The notes: a model not told the origin generated them from the sequence alone. A stretch of DNA of 6,469 nt from Candidatus Poseidoniales archaeon (GCA_003602535.1 QQSA01000098.1:16196-22664); one strand, 5' to 3'; shown: positions 1 to 6,195, counted from the first letter of the stretch. Program-made: numbers and translations.

Positions 1-1053
1 GGAAGAGGCAAAGGTACGATGTATAATCCCGAAACTCGCGAAGAGGTCATGCAAGGCGGTGTCAAAATTGCTTTCTCTAGAGAAGAAGTAGAAACATATG
101 CAACTAATATCTTAGGAAACTTGCTAGTTACAATTCAAACTGGTGATGAAGGTAAGGTTGTGAACAACCTATACATCGAATCTGGATGTGCTATTGCACA
201 TGAATATTACCTTGCATTACTTGTCGATAGGGAGGACAAGACAGTCCTGATTATGGCCTCTACTGAGGGTGGAATGGATATTGAAGATGTAGCGCACAAC
301 ACTCCTGAGAAAATTCACAAAATCAACGTAGATCCGAATGCAGGATTATTGGGATTCCAAAAAAGGGATTTAGGAATGGCTCTTGGTCTATCTGGAAATT
401 CATTGAAATCTTTCTTTAAGATGTTAGGTAATATGTATGACATGTTTGTATCTCAAGATTGTGCTATGGTTGAAATTAACCCACTAGTAAGGACTGAAGA
501 TGAAGAAATGGTTGCCCTAGATTCAAAGATTAGTTTCGATGAAAACGCTGAGTTCAGGCACAAGGAATGGAACGATATGCGAGATTTATCCGAAGAAGAG
601 GATGTTGAAATACGCGCTAAAGAAACAGGTTTGTCTTATGTCAAACTGGATGGTAATATCGGCTGCTTAGTCAATGGAGCAGGTTTGGCAATGGCTACTA
701 TGGACGTAATCAAACTGTATGGCGGTGAGCCAGCAAATTTCTTGGATGTTGGTGGTGGAGCAGATGAAGAACAGGTAAAGACTGCATTCTCTATAATTTT
801 AGAAGATCCAAATGTAAAAGGTATTCTAGTGAATATATTTGGAGGAATAATGCGTTGCGACATTATTGCTCGAGGTGTGATTGGAGCAACTCAAGCACTA
901 GGATTGGATGTGCCACTGGTTGTCAGACTTGCAGGTACTAATGTCGATGAAGGTAAGGCGATTCTAGCTGCTTCCGATCTCAATATTCATCCTGCTGATG
1001 ATTTAGCGGACGGGGCGCAAAAAATAGTATCTTTAATCGGAGGCGGTGAGTGA
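1..1053 (+). CDS. sucC: Succinyl-CoA synthetase beta subunit, 5'-truncated by window edge
   Basis: Beta subunit of ADP/GDP-forming succinyl-CoA synthetase, which converts succinyl-CoA + NDP + Pi to succinate + CoA + NTP in the TCA cycle, in the cytoplasm as a complex with SucD. The frame is open from base 1 and gives 350 residues. The first codons read GRGKGT, followed by GGVK, which matches the ATP-grasp glycine loop (GRGK...GGVK) about 50 residues into the family. The ATG at 19 is therefore internal and the real start lies upstream. Also visible are ASTEGG near base 260, the Mg-binding EINPLV ending near 489, ALDSKI near 520, DGNIGC...NGAGLAMATMD near 650-705, GGEPANFLDVGGG near 721-756 and NIFGGIMRCD near 832-861. 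A short insertion after GRGKG resembles mitochondrial-type subunits more than E. coli SucC. Nucleotide preference (ATP or GTP) cannot be read from the sequence. The stop codon lies directly before the sucD start. Confidence 0.97.
   Translation, partial: GRGKGTMYNPETREEVMQGGVKIAFSREEVETYATNILGNLLVTIQTGDEGKVVNNLYIESGCAIAHEYYLALLVDREDKTVLIMASTEGGMDIEDVAHNTPEKIHKINVDPNAGLLGFQKRDLGMALGLSGNSLKSFFKMLGNMYDMFVSQDCAMVEINPLVRTEDEEMVALDSKISFDENAEFRHKEWNDMRDLSEEEDVEIRAKETGLSYVKLDGNIGCLVNGAGLAMATMDVIKLYGGEPANFLDVGGGADEEQVKTAFSIILEDPNVKGILVNIFGGIMRCDIIARGVIGATQALGLDVPLVVRLAGTNVDEGKAILAASDLNIHPADDLADGAQKIVSLIGGGE
1045..1050 (+). promoter_or_regulatory. Ribosome binding site of sucD inside the end of sucC
   Basis: GGTGAG sits five bases before the ATG at 1055, with GGAGG a little further upstream at 1039-1043. 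GGTGA is complementary to the 3' end of 16S rRNA (UCACC). The site overlaps the last codons of sucC, so translation of the two subunits is probably coupled. It also decides the sucD start: a GTG at 1046 is in frame but lies within this site, so ATG 1055 is preferred. Confidence 0.7.
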
Positions 1054-1054
1054 A

Positions 1055-1966
1055 ATGGCAATTTGGATTGAGGAAGATGCTAAAGTTCTAGTTCAAGGTA
1101 TCACTGGAAAACAAGGAATGTTCCATGCTGGTAAGATGGTAGAATATGGAACCAATCTTGTAGGAGGAGTAACTCCTGGCAAGGGCGGCCAAGAAGTACT
1201 TGGTTTACCTGTATTCAATAGTATGATTGAAGCAATCTCAGAAACAGATGCTGATGCTACAGTAATCTATGTTCCTCCACCATTTGCTGGTGAAGCAATC
1301 ATAGAAGCAGCAAATGCCTTTGAAACAGTCAAAGGAGAAGGAGTAATTGTTTGTATTACTGAAGGTATTCCTACTCTTGACATGGTGAAAGCTGCTGCAT
1401 ATGTTGCTAATCGAAAAAATGTAAGATTGATTGGTCCAAATTGTCCAGGAATAATTACTCCTGGTGAAACAGGTGGGGCAAAATTGGGCATTATGCCTGG
1501 ACACATCCACGCAAAAGGCAGGATTGGAATCGTTTCTAAATCCGGAACTTTGACCTACGAGGCGGTTGCTCAGACAATGAGCATTGATGAAGGGCAATCA
1601 ACATGCATTGGAATCGGTGGAGATCCGGTTAATGGAACTGGTTTCATCGAGTGCCTGGAAGCCTTCGAAGCAGATCCTCAGACAGAAGCTATCGTAATGA
1701 TTGGTGAAATTGGAGGTAATGCCGAACAAGAAGCAGCTGCATGGGCAGCTGATAATTGTAGTAAGCCGATTGTAGGATTCGTAGCAGGAGCCACTGCTCC
1801 GCCTGGTAAGAGAATGGGCCACGCAGGAGCGATTATCTCTGGCGGTAAAGGTACTGCGGAAGAGAAATTCGAAGCATTTGAGAAAGCAGGAATTGCTTGT
1901 GCGAGAGATCCTAGTGAACTCGGTCAAGTTTTACTTGCAAGTTTGAAGTCAGCAGGACTTCGCTGA
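1055..1966 (+). CDS. sucD: Succinyl-CoA synthetase alpha subunit
   Basis: Alpha subunit of succinyl-CoA synthetase, which binds CoA and carries the phosphohistidine intermediate. It is 303 residues long, the usual family length. The N-terminal Rossmann CoA-binding domain shows QGITGKQG and GGVTPGKGG (about residues 10-50), followed by VIYVPPPFAGEA, ITEGIPTLDM and IGPNCPGIITPGE. The ligase domain shows SKSGTLTYEAV, GIGGDP, the conserved glutamate in MIGEIGG (E218) and the active-site histidine in GKRMGHAGAI (H256, codon 1820-1822). All key residues are present, so it should be active. ATG 1055 is chosen because MAIWIEEDAKV aligns with the usual N-terminus and is preceded by a good ribosome binding site; a GTG start at 1046 would add three residues. 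It starts two bases after the sucC stop, so the two are surely co-transcribed. It converges with the zinc-ribbon gene, with 13 bp between the stop codons. Confidence 0.98.
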   Translation: MAIWIEEDAKVLVQGITGKQGMFHAGKMVEYGTNLVGGVTPGKGGQEVLGLPVFNSMIEAISETDADATVIYVPPPFAGEAIIEAANAFETVKGEGVIVCITEGIPTLDMVKAAAYVANRKNVRLIGPNCPGIITPGETGGAKLGIMPGHIHAKGRIGIVSKSGTLTYEAVAQTMSIDEGQSTCIGIGGDPVNGTGFIECLEAFEADPQTEAIVMIGEIGGNAEQEAAAWAADNCSKPIVGFVAGATAPPGKRMGHAGAIISGGKGTAEEKFEAFEKAGIACARDPSELGQVLLASLKSAGLR

Positions 1967-1970
1967 ATTG

Positions 1971-1979
1971 AAAAATTAA
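1971..1979 (-). terminator. Possible oligo-T termination stretch of the minus-strand gene
   Basis: Read on the minus strand, the bases right after the stop codon at 1980 are TTAATTTTT, containing a T5 run. Archaeal transcripts often end in short T-rich tracts without a hairpin, so this could end the zinc-ribbon transcript. No comparable T-run follows sucD on the plus strand before the convergent gene, so the sucCD message probably runs into the antisense of the repeat tail. The signal is weak. Confidence 0.25.
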
Positions 1980-3488
1980 TCATTTCGGAGGTCCACGTTT
2001 CGGTCCACCAGGTGGTCCACGTTTCGGTCCACTAGGTGGTCCGCCGGAAGGAGGTCCGCCTCTCTTAGGTGGTCCACCACTTGGGCCGCCAGATGGTGGC
2101 CCTCCACTAGGTCCACCGGAAGGTGGTCCGCCACGAGATGGTCCAGGTGGTCCACTGCGAGAAGGAGGCCCTCCGCGAGATGGGGGTCCGCCGGTAGGAG
2201 GTCCGCCACGGGATGGTCCAGGTGGTCCACTGCGCGAAGGAGGTCCGCCGGTAGGAGGTCCGCCACGGGATGGTCCAGGTGGTCCACTGCGAGAAGGAGG
2301 TCCGCCACGAGATGGTCCAGGTGGTCCACTGCGAGAAGGAGGCCCTCCACGAGAAGGAGGTCCTCCGCTAGGTGCATCATCTTCATCCTCTTCGAATATA
2401 GCACCGCAGTGAGGGCATTCATTGTCCGATTCTTTCACTAATCCATCACAGACTTCACAAGCAAACATTTCTTCGTCGCTTTCAGTTTCTACAGTCTGCT
2501 CTTCTTCACCTATTTTTTCGATAGATCCGTCCTTGGAACGGAATAATACAATTTCAACAACTGCATCTAAACCTTTGAGTGCAACTTCTGTTGATATCGC
2601 ATGTTCAAATGCTGATGATAGATCTTCTGGAGTATCCAATACTCTTCCATCATCAACGTATGTCACATTTACAGTTAAAACACCATTTTCAGATTTTATT
2701 TGTGGGGTTTCAACAGCGACTCCTCGCTTTCGAGCTACTCTTCTAACCGCCACTTCAGACATTCTTCTATAGAGGGCGTCATTGCCGGAATCGTCCTTTC
2801 CACTTCCGATCGCATTGGCCAAGAATTCTGCAGCACTCGCATCGTTATCCGTTCCTTTCAGATGAGCAGGAAGTTCTCCTCCAATAGATGATAGAACGTT
2901 GGCAGCAGATTCTTGATTCATCTGTAACCATTGACTTCTGCGTTCATTCTTGACGGTTCTTTCTGCTTCAGCAATACGATTAACCATTGCATCGGTAGGT
3001 GATAGTGAAGGATTGTTCGAAATGGCAAGACCGCCAGCTTGGTTGCTACTATTTCCTAAATTGTTGGAATTTGGAAGAGCACCGCTTGCCAATGATGGTC
3101 CTTTTGCAGCAGGAGGCATATCTCCTCTTGATCCTCCAATATTGGGTTGTGTTTGGCCAGGCATTGGTGTTACATTTGATGGAGGCATTGCTCCAGGAGG
3201 CATTCCTTGAACGGGCATTCCAGGTATATTTTGAGCAATTTGACCCATGATGTCTGGCATCATCCCGGGCGGCATACCTTGGCCCGGCATACCTTGCATG
3301 TTCTGATTCATTACGGCCTCGCCAGATACTACTCCGAAATTACGGCCACCACTAACTTCTTGGCCACCCAATCCGATTGAACCGACTCCGGGGAGACCTC
3401 CTGCGCGGCTCATCTCTTGACGCGCCCCACACTCTGGACAGAATATGCTGTCACTAGGTATCTCCTCATGGCAAGAGCCGCACTGCAT
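1980..3488 (-). CDS. Double zinc-ribbon protein with long Pro/Gly/Arg-rich tail
   Basis: I do not recognise a named function. The 502-residue protein begins with a zinc ribbon (C3, C6, C17, C20). A Met/Pro/Gly/Asn/Gln-rich, probably disordered segment covers about residues 30-160, with GMPP-like motifs at 64-103. A central region (about 165-330) looks folded: helical around 165-200 and 218-258, likely strands at 259-278, a helix near 286-304 and a strand at 308-316. A second ribbon (C344, C347, C358, C361) sits between acidic stretches (EEE near 328, EEDEDD at 366-371). Residues 373-502 are a basic low-complexity tail of GGPPSR/GPPGPSR units with seven RGG triplets. There is no signal peptide or membrane segment, so it is likely cytoplasmic. 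Zinc ribbons plus an RGG-rich tail suggest nucleic-acid or protein binding, but that is inference. The start is ATG 3488, preceded by AAGGGG, and the first ribbon begins at residue 3. It is divergent from the synthase genes. Confidence 0.85.
   Translation of the reverse strand: MQCGSCHEEIPSDSIFCPECGARQEMSRAGGLPGVGSIGLGGQEVSGGRNFGVVSGEAVMNQNMQGMPGQGMPPGMMPDIMGQIAQNIPGMPVQGMPPGAMPPSNVTPMPGQTQPNIGGSRGDMPPAAKGPSLASGALPNSNNLGNSSNQAGGLAISNNPSLSPTDAMVNRIAEAERTVKNERRSQWLQMNQESAANVLSSIGGELPAHLKGTDNDASAAEFLANAIGSGKDDSGNDALYRRMSEVAVRRVARKRGVAVETPQIKSENGVLTVNVTYVDDGRVLDTPEDLSSAFEHAISTEVALKGLDAVVEIVLFRSKDGSIEKIGEEEQTVETESDEEMFACEVCDGLVKESDNECPHCGAIFEEDEDDAPSGGPPSRGGPPSRSGPPGPSRGGPPSRSGPPGPSRGGPPTGGPPSRSGPPGPSRGGPPTGGPPSRGGPPSRSGPPGPSRGGPPSGGPSGGPPSGGPSGGPPKRGGPPSGGPPSGPKRGPPGGPKRGPPK
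1983..2372 (-). repeat. Low-complexity GGPPSR-type coding repeat tract
   Basis: This tract encodes the 130-residue tail of the zinc-ribbon protein. Gly, Pro, Ser and Arg make up nearly all of it, with a few Thr and Lys. Short units such as GGPPSR, GGPPTG, GGPSGG and GPKRGPP are arrayed head to tail. The unit type shifts along the tail, from Arg-rich repeats with GPPGPSR at the start, to GGPSGGPPSGG, to Lys/Arg (PKRG) units at the end. All length differences between units are multiples of three, so the frame is kept. Confidence 0.9.
2121..2336 (-). repeat. Four copies of a 42-bp unit (SRSGPPGPSRGGPP)
   Basis: Within the tail, the 14-residue unit SRSGPPGPSRGGPP occurs at residues 385-398, 399-412, 418-431 and 443-456, that is bases 2295-2336, 2253-2294, 2196-2237 and 2121-2162. 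The first two copies are directly adjacent. The third follows a five-residue spacer and the fourth an eleven-residue spacer. The copies are nearly identical at the DNA level (for example cacgagat versus cacgggat), which points to recent duplication or slippage rather than old amino-acid convergence. Confidence 0.9.
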
Positions 3489-3494
3489 TTACAT

Positions 3495-3510
3495 CCCCTT
3501 GTAGTAGGGG
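3495..3510. repeat. Inverted repeat next to the zinc-ribbon gene start
   Basis: CCCCT and AGGGG (3495-3499 and 3506-3510) form a five-base-pair stem around a six-base centre. On the minus strand the proximal arm is AGGGG, which also forms the ribosome binding site candidate six bases before ATG 3488. A hairpin here could hide that site, or the repeat could be a protein-binding site. This is speculative; the pattern itself is directly visible. Confidence 0.4.
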
Positions 3511-3555
3511 TAAGTTCGCTTGAAATAAAGTCTTGCTATAATAATGGACATTTTT

Positions 3556-3565
3556 AATCTAGATT
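3556..3565. repeat. 10-bp palindrome AATCTAGATT
   Basis: A perfect 10-bp palindrome in the AT-rich middle of the divergent intergenic region, flanked by T-runs (TTTTT before, TT after). It could be an operator or chance in AT-rich DNA. Confidence 0.4.
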
Positions 3566-3675
3566 TTACTATAGTTTCAACCTACGGAAAATCATTTAAT
3601 TTTGGGAAATGCTTAGTCAATATCGATTTGGATAAAGGTTTGTCACCCCACAGGGTCAAGAACAGATAGCCATTG

Positions 3676-3685
3676 CGAACGTTCG
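3676..3685. repeat. 10-bp palindrome CGAACGTTCG upstream of first synthase
   Basis: A perfect 10-bp palindrome that ends ten bases before ATG 3696, immediately against the GAGGGG ribosome binding site (3685-3690). In mRNA it has no loop, so it fits a DNA operator for a dimeric regulator better than a hairpin. Its position would let a bound protein block initiation or elongation. No regulator is identified. Confidence 0.45.
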
Positions 3686-3695
3686 AGGGGAAAGT

Positions 3696-4718
3696 ATGCC
3701 TGTGCTAATTAACACAAAAATAGACGCATTACTAGAAGCAACTTCTCGCTCATTCTACCCTACTCTCAAATATCTTCCAAAAAAGATTCGAGGACAGATT
3801 GGTCTCCTATATCTTTTGGCAAGAGTTGCAGATACTATAGCCGACTCAAAACATGGTGAAACTGAAATCTTAGCAAAATTGCTTAGTGACTACAATGATG
3901 TAGCCCAAGGTAAATCGACAATTTTACCAGATTTTAATCAGTTAGCAGAAATCCAAGAGAATGAAAACGAAGCAGAACTTCTTCGAAATGTAAAGGATGT
4001 CGTCGATGGCTTAAGCGTCTATGACGACGATGATAAAAATCGAATACTGGAGTGCCTCGACATAATTGTTGGCGGCCAATTGCTTGATCTAGAAAGATTT
4101 GGAACGGCTAAGGAAGGAGGAGAAATATCCGCTCTGTCTTCCGAGGATGAATTAGATGATTATGCATTTAGAGTTGCAGGTTGTGTAGGAGTATTTTGGA
4201 GCAAAATGTCCTTAGCTCATCTGATGTCTCTGTCCTCCGAAAAAGAGAAACAATTTATCGAAAAAGGGATTAGATTTGGTAAAGCCCTTCAAATGATTAA
4301 CATCTTGAGAGATATACCTGAGGATTTACGTTTTGGTCGCTGCTATATCCCTGAAAAGTCGCTCTCCGAGCATGATCTAGTACCAAATGATCTTATGGAT
4401 TCAACAAATATTGATTCATTTAGGCCGTTATATGATTCTTATTTAGATTTAACAAATGAACATCTAGCTGCAGCAGTTGAATACATTCGAATGCTGCCTG
4501 AAAAACAGTTCAGACTCAAAGCATCATGTATGCTACCGGTTTTGATTGGACAAAGGACAGTGACTTTGCTAAGGTCGGGTAATATTTTGAATTCTGAAGA
4601 AAGAATAAAGGTCACAAGAAATGAAATAAAATCTTATGCTAGAAAGCTGCTTCGTGCATTATTCATTCCAGGCGGTGTTCGTCGTTTGCTTGAGAAGAAT
4701 AAAGACACAGGCGCATGA
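3696..4718 (+). CDS. Squalene/phytoene synthase family protein, squalene-synthase-like
   Basis: Head-to-head prenyl diphosphate condensing enzyme of 340 residues, a normal length for bacterial-type squalene synthases. Near the N-terminus is SRSFYPTLKYLP (17-28). The first Asp-rich motif is D46-T-I-A-D50, whose DTxxD pattern resembles squalene synthase (DTLED in the human enzyme) more than the DD-type motif of CrtB. GGQLLDLERFG (126-136) and YAFRVAGCVGVFW (156-168) line the active site in the family. The second motif is D206-I-P-E-D210, followed by RFGRCYIP. The Asp residues bind Mg-diphosphate. The most likely product is squalene from two FPP with NADPH, but dehydrosqualene or phytoene cannot be excluded. 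It lacks an obvious C-terminal membrane anchor; the C-terminus is basic and moderately hydrophobic (ARKLLRALFIPGGVRRLL), perhaps for membrane contact. GAGGGG at 3685-3690 supports ATG 3696. A second family member follows after 169 bp. Confidence 0.93.
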   Translation: MPVLINTKIDALLEATSRSFYPTLKYLPKKIRGQIGLLYLLARVADTIADSKHGETEILAKLLSDYNDVAQGKSTILPDFNQLAEIQENENEAELLRNVKDVVDGLSVYDDDDKNRILECLDIIVGGQLLDLERFGTAKEGGEISALSSEDELDDYAFRVAGCVGVFWSKMSLAHLMSLSSEKEKQFIEKGIRFGKALQMINILRDIPEDLRFGRCYIPEKSLSEHDLVPNDLMDSTNIDSFRPLYDSYLDLTNEHLAAAVEYIRMLPEKQFRLKASCMLPVLIGQRTVTLLRSGNILNSEERIKVTRNEIKSYARKLLRALFIPGGVRRLLEKNKDTGA

Positions 4719-4887
4719 TGCCGCTGAGCACTTATAGTAGATTAGTACTTACATGGCAGAATGGTAGTTTTACAAATCAACTTATACCAATTTCTAGTCA
4801 TTAATTTGAAATCAGATTCGCCCGTAGGGCGTAAGGCAAATCACCCTCACACTGATAAATGATGAAGAAGACGAGTAGGCGAGCGAC
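4719..4887 (+). other. Spacer between the two prenyl synthase genes
   Basis: This 169-bp gap is long compared with the other same-strand junctions in the window (1 and 12 bp). It contains a compact GC hairpin at 4819-4831 and a TATA-like stretch, GATAAATGA (4854-4862), about 26-34 bases before ATG 4888. That spacing would suit leaderless transcription of the second synthase from its own promoter. No strong ribosome binding site precedes ATG 4888, which is consistent with leaderless initiation. No convincing gene is present. Confidence 0.4.
4819..4831. repeat. GC hairpin CGCCC-GTA-GGGCG
   Basis: A perfect five-base-pair stem with a three-base loop, in otherwise AT-rich DNA. GATT (4815-4818) and AATC (4839-4842) could extend pairing beyond a seven-base bulge. 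No T-run follows it, so it is not a bacterial-type intrinsic terminator. It could be an operator, a processing site or an mRNA structure. Confidence 0.45.
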
Positions 4888-6183
4888 ATGCTAGAACGCC
4901 GCAAACCACTCGACTTACTTTTCCCACTCAAGGGCGGAGCGTCAAAAGAGGTTGGTGTGCGAAAAGAAGGTATGACTGCTGCTCAAAGATTACGTGCAGC
5001 TGTAAATCTAACAGCCGATGCTGTGAAGGCGGTTAGCCTTACTGCTATGGAGGCATTGCGTGAAGGTGCTGCATTCATTGGTATTGTCGGGGAACAGGAC
5101 GAATTAATCGACCCATTCAATCACCTTGATGCCCCAATTTGGGCAAGAGATCCCCCTGCTGAATTGTTGAAATTAGCCTATTCTTACTGTGAAGAATTGA
5201 CTATGAGAGAGGCAGGTAATTTCTACCATTCTTTCAAATATCTTCCAGATGAGCAAAGGATGGCAATGTGCGCAGTGTATGCTTTCTGTCGTCGAGCTGA
5301 CGACATCGCAGATGGTGATTGGCAAGATCGTTTCCCGGGTTCACAAGGTGAGATGGATCCTGAAGCAGTCGCATATAGAATCGAATTAGAAAACCTTCAG
5401 AATAAAGATACAATTTTACAAGAAGATTTGTATCTTGAAAAGATTACTCAACTCTTTTTCTTCAGGAAAAAATTGTCAACTTGTTATTCTGAAACAAGTA
5501 GTACTGACCCGGTATTCTTGGCATTGAAGGATACTGTAAATCGATATAACATTCCAAGAAGTGTATTCGACGATTTGATTACTGGAATGGAAGATGATCT
5601 ATACAATAATCGCTACAGGACATTCGATGAATTGTACATTTACTGCTACAGAGTGGCATCTGTTGTCGGTTTAATGTGCATCGAGATATACGGTTATGAT
5701 GACCCTAGAGCAAAGAAATTTGCAGAGTCTTGGGGAATTTTCATGCAATTAACAAATGTTCTGAGAGATGTTGGTGAAGACATTCAAAGGAATCGTGTAT
5801 ACTTACCGTTAGACGAATTGGAATCCAATGGTATCAATGAACCTGAACTCAACGGTGATGTTGTATTGAATACTACGTGGGAGCCATACATACACCATTA
5901 TGCTAAAAGAGCAAGAACCTATCTTGAGGAAGCTAAGCAATTATTGCCTCTGTTGCCAAGACGTACTCGCTATTCACCAGCTGCAATGATTGCCTTTTAT
6001 GACAAGATTTTGAAACAAATCGAACGTCAACAAGGAGATGTATTTACCAAGAGAGTCAAGTTGAACAAATTCCAGAAATTGACTCTTGCTGCAGCGGTAT
6101 ACTTACGACACCGCTTTATTCCAGGCTGGCTAAATCCAGTTTGGACAGGACTATCCAAAGTAGGTTTATTGCCTGATGTTTGA
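4888..6183 (+). CDS. Squalene/phytoene synthase family protein, CrtB/HpnD-like
   Basis: Second head-to-head prenyl synthase, 431 residues, longer than the usual 280-340. The catalytic core starts near residue 88 and shows NFYHSFKYLPDEQR, then YAFCRRADDIADG with the first Asp-rich motif D138-D-I-A-D142, GMEDDL (233-238), YCYRVASVVGLM (252-263) and the second motif LRD294-V-G-E297-D298 followed by QRNRVYLP. These are the signatures of CrtB phytoene synthase and of HpnD presqualene diphosphate synthase; RVAS rather than RVAG leans towards HpnD-like bacterial proteins. Likely reactions are two GGPP to phytoene or two FPP to presqualene diphosphate; I cannot choose. Residues 1-87 are an extra N-terminal region with an amphipathic-looking Ala-rich helix near 29-65, and about 80 residues separate DDIAD from GMEDDL. 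The start is uncertain: ATG 4888 has no strong ribosome binding site, and ATG 4972 (residue 29) is an alternative. A membrane-protein gene follows after 12 bp. Confidence 0.93.
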   Translation: MLERRKPLDLLFPLKGGASKEVGVRKEGMTAAQRLRAAVNLTADAVKAVSLTAMEALREGAAFIGIVGEQDELIDPFNHLDAPIWARDPPAELLKLAYSYCEELTMREAGNFYHSFKYLPDEQRMAMCAVYAFCRRADDIADGDWQDRFPGSQGEMDPEAVAYRIELENLQNKDTILQEDLYLEKITQLFFFRKKLSTCYSETSSTDPVFLALKDTVNRYNIPRSVFDDLITGMEDDLYNNRYRTFDELYIYCYRVASVVGLMCIEIYGYDDPRAKKFAESWGIFMQLTNVLRDVGEDIQRNRVYLPLDELESNGINEPELNGDVVLNTTWEPYIHHYAKRARTYLEEAKQLLPLLPRRTRYSPAAMIAFYDKILKQIERQQGDVFTKRVKLNKFQKLTLAAAVYLRHRFIPGWLNPVWTGLSKVGLLPDV

Positions 6184-6184
6184 T

Positions 6185-6192
6185 GAGGTGAT
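6185..6192 (+). promoter_or_regulatory. Near-perfect ribosome binding site GAGGTGAT
   Basis: GAGGTGAT is fully complementary to the 16S rRNA 3' end (AUCACCUC). Its GGTGA core ends four bases before ATG 6196, almost the same spacing as at sucD. It supports a real gene starting at 6196 rather than at the second ATG, 6202. It begins one base after the synthase stop codon. Confidence 0.75.
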
Positions 6193-6195
6193 AGG

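Larger units (their letters stand above)
3489..3695. promoter_or_regulatory. Divergent intergenic region
   Basis: The 207 bp between the zinc-ribbon gene and the first prenyl synthase must hold both promoters. On the minus strand, CTTTATTTC (3530-3522) is a fair archaeal TATA-box candidate, about 34-42 bases before ATG 3488, which would give a very short leader. On the plus strand AT-rich stretches lie at 3551-3567 and 3594-3604, but none sits at an obvious distance from ATG 3696, so that promoter is uncertain. Two perfect 10-bp palindromes and one imperfect inverted repeat are listed separately. I see no coding sequence or structured RNA here. Confidence 0.5.

Noticed and set aside
19..21. 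ATG at 19 as the sucC start
   Set aside because: The codons before it (GRGKGT) belong to the conserved ATP-grasp glycine loop, so the gene enters from outside the window.
1238..1597. Antisense open frames within sucD and sucC
   Set aside because: They lie wholly opposite highly conserved genes, have no ribosome binding site I can support, and their products have shadow-like composition.
1983..2372. CRISPR array or satellite DNA
   Set aside because: The repeats are coding, in frame with a zinc-ribbon protein, and have no unique spacers of uniform length.
1976..2422. Minus-strand frame encoding a His/Leu/Asp-rich repeat protein
   Set aside because: It is an alternate-frame reading of the GGPPSR repeat tract; its repeats come from the DNA repeat, and the overlapping frame continues into two good zinc ribbons.
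2422..3250. Plus-strand open frames opposite the zinc-ribbon gene
   Set aside because: They are antisense to a well-supported coding region; Ser/Thr-rich composition is typical of shadow frames.
4715..4804. Small frame of 29 codons starting MMPLSTYSRL
   Set aside because: It overlaps the synthase stop by chance (ATGATG), has no ribosome binding site and no recognisable features.
4815..4842. tRNA or CRISPR repeat around the GC hairpin
   Set aside because: Only one short stem is present; there is no cloverleaf or T-arm and no repeated copies with spacers.
4859..4894. 11-codon frame MMKKTSRRATC overlapping the second synthase start
   Set aside because: A possible upstream frame, but no ribosome binding site precedes it and the chance of such a short frame is high.
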